Positions 7,090-12,448 of a DNA stretch of 12,448 bases are shown here, in pieces. This DNA is from Acidobacteriota bacterium (lineage in GTDB: Bacteria; Acidobacteriota; Terriglobia; 20CM-2-55-15). Position numbers and translations under genes: made by a program. The stretch lies in contig QHXA01000107.1 in assembly GCA_003222755.1 (NCBI GenBank), positions 1 to 12,448 of the forward strand. The letters are read 5' to 3'. A model generated the notes under the pieces. That model searched no databases, had not been told where the DNA came from, and saw nothing but the letters and a program-made list of their open reading frames with translations. How positions within the stretch are numbered: the first letter of the stretch is position 1; the number at the start of each line of letters is the position of its first letter.

Positions 7090-8136
7090 ATGGAACGCCT
7101 GCTGTATGCATTCGTACTGGCAATCATCACTGCCTCGTTCTGTTTCGGCCAAATCACGCTTACACAGAACCTTGCGAACACCGGCCCAATTCAGACGGGC
7201 TTTGCGGTGATCACACCGCTTCAAGGAGGCGGCCAAGGGCTAAGCGTTTCAGAAACATTTGCCGAGCAGGTCAACGGAAATGTGTTCCAAACGAGCGTGC
7301 TCCCCAGCCCGCTGGTGACGCTCACCGACGTATTCATGAATTCCGATCCGAGTTCCGGAGCGAACACCGGAATATCCGTTGTCAATCCGAATGATGCGGC
7401 CGCAACCGTCACGTTCACTCTCCGAAACCAACAAGGAGTCACGATCGGCGTAAGAACGCTCACTGTCGGAGGACGCCAGCAAATTTCTAGATTCGTGACT
7501 GAACTGTTTGCCGGCGTTCCGGAGTTGTCACAACCGATGACAGGATTGGTGTTCATCAATTCCAGTGTTGCCGTCGGCGTGCTGGGTCTGGCATTTCAGG
7601 GGCCCTCGTTCACCTCGCTACCCGTCGCTATGCAATTGGCCGCAAACAACGCGATTAGCGCGGGGACTGGAACACCCACGATCGGGATATCGACTACGGT
7701 GGTTACACCGCAGACGCCGATTTTCAGTACCGGAGTAATGACTTCACCGGTAACTGCCCCGATTGCGACATCGGTTGTCTCACCGCTGCCAGGCACGATC
7801 ACGCAAGCCCCTTCAAGCATTGCGGGTATCGCTCCGACGCAGCCCATCGTCGGAAGCACGACTCCGCTCGTCAACGCAACGGGGGGCGGACCGGTGATCG
7901 CGGCACCACAGATTGGAATAGGCGCCGGCGGAACTGCCGCGCTGCTGCTGCCTCAAGTCGTGACTGGTGGCGGTTGGACGAGCCAGATCGTGATCGCAAA
8001 CACATCCGCGACTCCTCAATTGGTTCGTGTCGATTTTTTTAATTCCACAGGAGGCCCGTTGGTGTTGCCCATGGGCTCAATACTTCCGAACGTGCTCGTG
8101 CCGGCGGGTGGGTTCGTGACATTGTCAACCCGCTGA
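7090..8136 (+). CDS. Secreted protein with two Acidobacteria-type beta modules and a Thr/Pro linker
   Basis: A Sec signal peptide covers about residues 1-20 ('LLYAFVLAIITASFCFGQ'). The mature part has an N-terminal beta-rich region (about 21-187) with 'ANTGISVVNPNDAAATVTFTL' split over two strands, 'GGRQQISRFVTELF' and 'TGLVFINSSVAVGVLGLAF'. A linker rich in Thr, Pro, Val and Ser follows (about 188-283), then a short C-terminal beta module (about 284-348, 'LPQVVTGGGWTSQIVIAN', 'VPAGGFVTLSTR'). From memory, such 'GGWTS-IVIANPS / GG..RFV-ELF' modules are frequent in secreted Acidobacteriota proteins and have no known function; surface adhesion or matrix use is a guess. A good ribosome site GGAGG (7081-7085) supports the start. 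It is divergent from the ferredoxin gene, 55 bases away. Confidence 0.8.
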   Translation: MERLLYAFVLAIITASFCFGQITLTQNLANTGPIQTGFAVITPLQGGGQGLSVSETFAEQVNGNVFQTSVLPSPLVTLTDVFMNSDPSSGANTGISVVNPNDAAATVTFTLRNQQGVTIGVRTLTVGGRQQISRFVTELFAGVPELSQPMTGLVFINSSVAVGVLGLAFQGPSFTSLPVAMQLAANNAISAGTGTPTIGISTTVVTPQTPIFSTGVMTSPVTAPIATSVVSPLPGTITQAPSSIAGIAPTQPIVGSTTPLVNATGGGPVIAAPQIGIGAGGTAALLLPQVVTGGGWTSQIVIANTSATPQLVRVDFFNSTGGPLVLPMGSILPNVLVPAGGFVTLSTR

Positions 8137-8138
8137 GC

Positions 8139-8195
8139 CGCGCACGCCGGAGGCGTACCCTGGAGTTTGGCCATTTCGCACCGCGGAGCGTGCCC
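8139..8195. repeat. Palindromic repeat of the addB-addA family, reverse orientation
   Basis: Read on the - strand, this stretch shows a GCACGC...GCGGTGC hairpin (one base missing compared with 2313-2329), then GCGAAATGGCCAAACTCCAGGG, here given as two parts GCGAAATGG and CCAAACTCCAGGG, then ACGCC/GGCGT (8144-8156 on +). The same order of parts, CCAAACTCCAGGG next to the GCACCGC palindrome, occurs at 2301-2329. It lies between two convergent genes, where it could serve as a two-way transcript end, although no T-run is present. Confidence 0.8.
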
Positions 8196-8211
8196 GTTCC
8201 GCTTCTGAACA

Positions 8212-9826
8212 TCAGGGCAGCGGCGGTGGCACACGGCGCTTGGTTGCCTGTTCGAAGGCGTAGCCCAGTTCGATCAGACGCGGCTCACTGCAAGCCATGC
8301 CGGTGAAGCTGACACCGAAGGGACCGGGCTTCGCATCGAAAGCCGAGGAAAAAGGCGCGGCGTTGGGCACCATGGCGAACGGCACGATAATGGAGGGATA
8401 GCCGGGTCGCGCGGCCAGTGCAGAGCCGTTCGAGCCGGGAAACAGAAGCGCATCGAGACGATTCGCGTGCATCACTTCGTCGATGCCGTGCGTAGCGGCC
8501 AGCGCGATGTCCTTCGCGCGATCGGCTTCGTAGCGCGCGCGGTCGGTTTGGACATCTATTTCATCCGAGATGTCGAGGTTCGACTGTCCATACTTGATCG
8601 CGCCTGCCCGCTCGGTTCCACTCACGAAGTTCCGTCAAAGATTTTACAGGCGCGGATGGGCCTAGGGTCGAGAGCCACCGGTTGAAATCGCGCTTCATTC
8701 CGTATTTCAGGACGATCGAGCAGTTCGCGTCACTACCTTTTGAATTTCCCGCTCCGGAGCAGATATTCCATCGATCGAAGTTCTGTTGGACATCGGGCTC
8801 GATCGTGCTCGGAACATTTGCGGGATCGATCACGACTGCGCCCTCGCGTTTCAACACGTCGATGGCATCCGCCATGGCGGTCGCGCGTTCTGGGCTTAGA
8901 CTCTCATAAAACGATGCTCGCGGAATGCCGATGCGTGCGCCTTTCAAACCGTTGCGCTTGAGAAAGCGAGTGTAGTCGCGGTTTGGGGGAGGCGTGCAAC
9001 GACTGGTCGCTGGGTCGTTCGGATCGGGGGATTGGCTCTCCAATACGCCGAGTAAAATGGCGGCGTCCGTGACAGTTTTTGCCATGGGCCCAGGCGTGTC
9101 CTGGTCAGCCGTGATGGGTATAACACCGTACCGGCTGATCCGGCCGACAGTCGGCTTGATGCCGACCAGCATTGTCGCATTCGATGGAGTCAGGATAGAC
9201 CCAGACGTTTCCGTGCCCACATTCGCGGCCCAAAAGTTTGCGGCTGTACCAACGCCCGAGCTGGATCCGCCGGGAAACAGCGCGCCCCGGCCGTCCGCCG
9301 TTTCGCGAGGATCGCGGCGCGGATCGTATGGATTCATGCCGTATCCGGAGATCGGGTTGTAGTTTGTCGGCATCGGCGTCGGCGGCCCGGCGACCCAGTT
9401 GGCCAGTTCGGTCAGACTCGTCTTCGCGATGATGATTGCGCCTGCCTCTCGCAGATTCTTCGTCAGCGTCGCTTCGTAAGGAGGAATGAATCCGTCGAAG
9501 GCCAACGCACCGCCAGTCGTCGGCATGTCTGTGGTGTGGATGATGTCCTTCAGCGCGATCGGAATTCCGTGCAGCGGGCCGTGCACCTTGCCTCGCGCCC
9601 GTTCACGGTCCCGTTCGTCGGCCTCCTTCAGAGCGTCTGGGTTGACCGTGATGGTGGCATGAAGCTTCGCATCATACATTGCAATGCGCGTGAGGTATTG
9701 CTGCACGATCTCGCGTGACGTGACCCGCTTCTCTTTCATCGCCTTCTGCATGTCGGGAATCGTGGCTTCGACCACGCTAAACGTTTTCCTATTGCGATGT
9801 TCTTCATGGGAGTAGCAATAAACCAC
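8212..9826 (-). pseudogene. Amidase-signature family hydrolase, frameshifted
   Basis: Two adjoining - strand frames together make one amidase-signature enzyme (Ser-cisSer-Lys amide hydrolase). The first runs from GTG at 9826 and holds 'HGIPIALKDI' (K93), 'GGSSSG' (188-191) and 'GTETSGSIL' (nucleophile S210), then 'GIKPTVGRISRYGVIPIT'. Homology leaves it after 'TELREWNRA' and continues in the other frame with 'GAIKYGQSNLDISDEID', 'LDALLFPGS' and 'PGYPSIIVPF' to the stop at 8212. The switch lies near 8604-8610, next to a short G run (GCGGGC on -), and equals one extra base or a small deletion. The N-terminus lacks the signal peptide often seen in this group; 'MKNIAIGK' in another frame (about 9788-9810) may be its remnant. 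If the frameshift is real, the enzyme loses its C-terminal third. A sequencing error is the alternative. Confidence 0.82.
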
Positions 9827-10009
9827 AAATTGCGTACCGGGTCACTTTGAATGTGCGGAGACGCAACACGCCCGAAGCTCGGCGACGATATGCGGGTAAT
9901 CGTTGCGGACCGCCCTTCCCCAACGATCCATGCCCACACTATGTTTTGCGGTTAACCACGAGTTGCCCGAAATATTCATCGTCAGACCACTCAGAAACCT
10001 CGCATTCGT

Positions 10010-10036
10010 TTGACCTTATATTCACGCTCGTATACA
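10010..10036 (+). promoter_or_regulatory. Possible sigma-70-like promoter of the SPFH-like operon
   Basis: TTGACC (10010-10015) and TATACA (10031-10036) are separated by 15 bases, slightly short for a housekeeping promoter. It lies about 130 bases before the first gene of the pair. The rest of 9827-10165 shows no gene that I can support. Confidence 0.35.
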
Positions 10037-10107
10037 GTCCGCGGAGCTTCATACCAGACAAGGAATGTACTTGTCGGTGACGATTGGCACTCAACTAGGA
10101 GCGGAGC

Positions 10108-10124
10108 GCACGAATTATTCGTGC
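10108..10124 (+). other. Small hairpin in the leader of the SPFH-like operon
   Basis: GCACGAA (10108-10114) pairs with TTCGTGC (10118-10124) across TTA. It would lie in the untranslated leader, about 40 bases before the start codon. It has no T-run, so an mRNA-stability or regulatory role is only a guess. Confidence 0.4.
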
Positions 10125-10165
10125 AACCATATGGCGACAAGTACATCGAGGACAAAGAGGAAGTA

Positions 10166-10996
10166 ATGCTTATAAGAAAACTCGGACTATTCCTTGCGGT
10201 AGCAATGCTCGTTGCTGCCGTCGGCGCATTCAAGGGATGCAGCGATGTCCAGCAGCATCACGTCAAGGTCCTCAAGGACTACGGCGGCAATGTCTCTTTC
10301 CTTGACGGGCCGACATGGCAATACACCGGCTTGACCGTCACTGGCACTGATTACTGGGATGGCAGGATTTGGATCGACCTGCCGCTGGACCGCAGCTCAG
10401 AAGCAAAAGAGGTGTACCAGACTGCTGACGGCGCGCTGCTGGTGGACATGAACGTCGCGTTCTCCCGTGGCAAGTCAGCTGAAGAGCGCAAGAAGTGGTT
10501 TGTCAACACCACAGATGCGCTTGGCATTGTCAAAAAGGATGTCGAGGGTATCGCGCGCTCGGTCGTACACAATTACTCCAATGCCGAGATCCTCAATGCA
10601 GAGCTCGCGCTCAAGGATGCCAAGTTGCCGGTTTATACACAGATCCAGGCAGAGCTTGGGAAAGCGCAGTTCAATGATGAGTATGGCATTGACAAGAAGA
10701 GCTATGCGGTCTGGCCAGGAAATGTCTCGCCGCAGCAAGGAGCAGTCCAGGCAGACCTGGATCGGCAGCGGAACAACCTACTCAACGCAGCGAAGCTTGA
10801 GGGACAGCTTTCCCTGGAGAAAGCTGCTAACAGGCGTGCACAAGTGGACAAGAAGTACGCAGATTTTATCCGAACGTTGACTCCTGCACAGCAGACCTAC
10901 CTGCGCACCCTGGACATGTCGAACGCAGTCAAGCAGCACGAAAGGCCCGAGAGCTCTGAGAAGATCGAGTTCCTGCTGGGCGCAGGGCAGAGGTGA
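10166..10996 (+). CDS. Membrane-anchored SPFH/Band 7-like protein (first of pair)
   Basis: The start is ATG 10166, with GAGGAAG (10157-10163) as a clear ribosome site; the upstream in-frame extension to 10010 has no such support. The product has 276 residues. Residues 6-22 are a hydrophobic anchor or signal, with C25 just after it ('AFKGCSD', a poor lipobox). The rest resembles the SPFH (stomatin/prohibitin/HflKC) fold: 'YGGNVSFLDGPTW' (about 39-51), 'GRIWIDLPL', the telling 'TADGALLVDMNVAFS' (86-100), then 'VKKDVEGIARSVVHNYSNAEILNAEL' in two helices. A charged, Gln/Ala-rich helical tail follows (about 190-245), probably coiled coil. Such proteins form ring- or cage-like membrane scaffolds. 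The match is by pattern only. The next gene begins 4 bases after the stop and is of similar design. Arg codons include 4 AGG and 1 AGA of 14, unlike addB. Confidence 0.6.
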   Translation: MLIRKLGLFLAVAMLVAAVGAFKGCSDVQQHHVKVLKDYGGNVSFLDGPTWQYTGLTVTGTDYWDGRIWIDLPLDRSSEAKEVYQTADGALLVDMNVAFSRGKSAEERKKWFVNTTDALGIVKKDVEGIARSVVHNYSNAEILNAELALKDAKLPVYTQIQAELGKAQFNDEYGIDKKSYAVWPGNVSPQQGAVQADLDRQRNNLLNAAKLEGQLSLEKAANRRAQVDKKYADFIRTLTPAQQTYLRTLDMSNAVKQHERPESSEKIEFLLGAGQR

Positions 10997-11000
10997 AAAG

Positions 11001-11924
11001 ATGACACGATCAAAGACATTGGCACTGCTCACGCTGGCAGGAGCCCTCGCAGGCTGCTCACGACCCACGCAGCAGGAATCTACGTACAGGCTGAATCTGC
11101 AAAACAAGTTCTCCTGGCAAGGCTCAGGTCCTGACATCAGGATGTATTGGCCCTGGTATACCATGTACGTTGTCTCGCACCAGCAGGAGATCCAGAACTT
11201 CCCGCTGATACAAGGAACGGGCAACGCCAACCTGCCCCAGATCGAGCTTGAGAAGCTGCAGTCCATCATCACTGCTGACGGCCAGATCATGATCCAGGAG
11301 ATGAGCATTACGATCTACAAGAAGGCTGATCCTACTGCTGTCGAGCGCTACTATATCCAGCACCAGGAGGAGGACAGGCAGAACCTCGCGATCAACCTCG
11401 ACGCCCTTGTCCGCACCTATCTGCAAACCAAGACCAAGGCGTACATTGAATCGCACCAGCCGCAACTTGGGCAGGAGGTTAGGGACTACATCAAGAGCTT
11501 CCGCGCAGGCGGCGAGCCAATCATGGACAGCGAAGGCCACATCACCGGCTTCAAGGGCGGCATCTCCATCGAAGAGGAGTGGGGCGTCGATATTGGCGAT
11601 GTGACGCCAAGGAGGCTCACGCTTCCGAGCACTGTAGCAGGAGCGCAGGTCGAGGCGCAGCAGATCATCAAGGCCGCCCAGACGCAGTATGATTCTGCGC
11701 AGAACGAGGCTGACAGGCGCGAGTCAAAGCTGCGCTCGATGGAGAAACTGAGTGAAGCTGTCGGCAGCAACAACGACGCGGCCAACTACCTCACGTCCCA
11801 GATTCTCAACGACCTGCTGGAGCAGACGCCGTCGAAGAACGTCGGACGCATCACTGTGCTCAACGGTCTGGCTGGAAGTGATCAAACAATCATCAGCAGA
11901 CAGGGCGTGCTGCAAGGAAAGTAG
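11001..11924 (+). CDS. SPFH/Band 7-like lipoprotein (second of pair)
   Basis: The 307-residue product begins with a textbook lipoprotein signal: hydrophobic 6-18 and lipobox L16-A17-G18-C19 followed by Ser. The mature part has the SPFH pattern: 'IITADGQIMIQEMSITIYKKADP' (two strands joined by the conserved T-x-DG turn, about 92-115), a helix 'VRTYLQTKTKAYIES', then 'EEEWGVDIGDVTPRRLTLPS' (the 'G-I/V-x-I-x-D-V' strand of the family). A coiled-coil helix rich in Ala/Gln/Glu follows ('AGAQVEAQQIIKAAQ...ADRRESKLRSMEKL', about 213-250). Translation is likely coupled to the first gene: GAGGTGA overlaps that gene's stop. Two different SPFH subunits side by side recall the HflK-HflC or prohibitin pairs, but no FtsH-type protease gene is nearby. 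A phage-derived prohibitin-like protein is an alternative. Arg codons: 7 AGG and 1 AGA of 16. Confidence 0.65.
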   Translation: MTRSKTLALLTLAGALAGCSRPTQQESTYRLNLQNKFSWQGSGPDIRMYWPWYTMYVVSHQQEIQNFPLIQGTGNANLPQIELEKLQSIITADGQIMIQEMSITIYKKADPTAVERYYIQHQEEDRQNLAINLDALVRTYLQTKTKAYIESHQPQLGQEVRDYIKSFRAGGEPIMDSEGHITGFKGGISIEEEWGVDIGDVTPRRLTLPSTVAGAQVEAQQIIKAAQTQYDSAQNEADRRESKLRSMEKLSEAVGSNNDAANYLTSQILNDLLEQTPSKNVGRITVLNGLAGSDQTIISRQGVLQGK

Positions 11925-12175
11925 AGTTTCTTCCTTTGATTTCCTTCTTATCATGGAGGAAGCTTCAATACGTCGAAGTCCCGCGAATTAACTTCCTCGT
12001 TCGCCCGCGTCGCCGTGAACCGCGCGCGGCGCAGTCTTCGTCAACCACCAGATCCGGCCCGTAATACTCGATCAAAGTTCGAGAAGCGCCAGGCGCTGCG
12101 AACCAGAAGCTGTTGATCGGCTCCGAGGTCTTACTAGACAATGACGGATAGAGAGCACAGCAAAGGAGTCGAACG
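11925..12175. other. Intergenic stretch with no supported gene
   Basis: I see no convincing gene. A - strand frame (11965-12186) would encode 73 residues, including 'INSFWFAAPGASRTLIEYYGPDLVVDED', which I cannot place; it could be a remnant. A weak inverted pair TTCCTTC/GGAGGAA (about 11939-11960) just after the SPFH pair is too poor to call a terminator. The end of the stretch carries the leader and ribosome site of the next gene. Confidence 0.5.
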
Positions 12176-12448
12176 ATGCCAGTCAAGATTCCGCAATCCT
12201 TGAGGACGATGCTCGAGGATAAGGCGTATGGTCACGTTGTCACGTTCAACGCTCAGGGCAAGCCGGAGCTCACAATGGTTTGGATGGACGTCGAGGGTGA
12301 CGAGTTGCTTTTCAACACCTCTGAGGGACGACGGAAACCTGACAACATACGCCGCGATCCGCGTGTGATTGTCTCGGTGCAGGACCGCAACAACCCGCAA
12401 GCGTACGCGGTCTTCCACGGCAAAGGGCGAGTCACTGACGCGGGTGCC
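12176..12448 (+). CDS. PPOX-fold flavin/F420-dependent oxidoreductase, 3' partial
   Basis: ATG 12176 has an ideal ribosome site AGGAG (12164-12168). The 91 visible residues run to the window edge. The pattern 'MLEDKAYGHVVTFNAQGKP', 'TMVWMDVEGDELLFNTSEGRRK', 'NIRRDPRVIVSVQDRNNP', 'AYAVFHGKGRV' is that of the pyridoxamine 5'-phosphate oxidase-like split-barrel family, in particular the Rv1155-type group that uses F420 or FMN to reduce small substrates. The substrate cannot be told. The codon use is like the left part of the window rather than the SPFH pair, so this may be native chromosome. Confidence 0.85.
   Translation, partial: MPVKIPQSLRTMLEDKAYGHVVTFNAQGKPELTMVWMDVEGDELLFNTSEGRRKPDNIRRDPRVIVSVQDRNNPQAYAVFHGKGRVTDAGA

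Noticed and set aside
10010..10165. N-terminal extension of the first SPFH-like protein
   Set aside because: It would put 52 charged residues before a signal/anchor segment, and the strong ribosome site lies right before ATG 10166.
11965..12186. 73-codon - strand frame before the PPOX gene
   Set aside because: No family recognised, it overlaps the PPOX start and ribosome site, and no start signal is seen.

Overview
This window looks like a chromosomal piece of a soil or environmental Acidobacteriota-type bacterium with high GC. The inference rests on a secreted protein built from beta-rich modules common in that phylum, on a family of short GC-rich palindromes between genes, and on the general gene content. 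No rRNA or tRNA is present to confirm it.

Left part (1-6643, + strand): a likely four-gene operon. It starts with the 3' part of an AddB-like nuclease/helicase subunit with an iron-sulfur Cys motif. About 300 bases packed with different small palindromes follow, then an AddA-like UvrD helicase/nuclease. A three-helix membrane protein with a PH-like tail starts directly on the addA stop codon, and a GNAT acetyltransferase starts 9 bases further on. AddA and AddB together would process double-strand DNA ends for recombination. The addA gene carries an in-frame 94-base insertion-like element with perfect 31-base inverted arms. This is the most striking feature of the window.

Middle part (6657-9826): a thioredoxin-fold [2Fe-2S] ferredoxin on the - strand, convergent with the acetyltransferase. 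Divergent from it is a secreted two-module protein on the + strand. A second copy of the intergenic palindrome family, in opposite orientation, lies between that gene and a convergent amidase-signature gene on the - strand. The amidase is split by a frameshift and is called a pseudogene.

Right part (9827-12448): a non-coding leader with a possible promoter and a hairpin, then a tight two-gene operon of membrane- or lipid-anchored proteins that both resemble the SPFH/Band 7 (prohibitin-stomatin) fold. Their codon use (many AGG arginine codons) differs from the addAB genes, which suggests transfer from another lineage or a composite assembly. The window ends inside a PPOX-fold flavin/F420-dependent oxidoreductase.

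The two best candidates for something undescribed are the palindromic element inside addA and the paired, horizontally acquired-looking SPFH lipoprotein operon. No complete novel defence or mobile system is evident.
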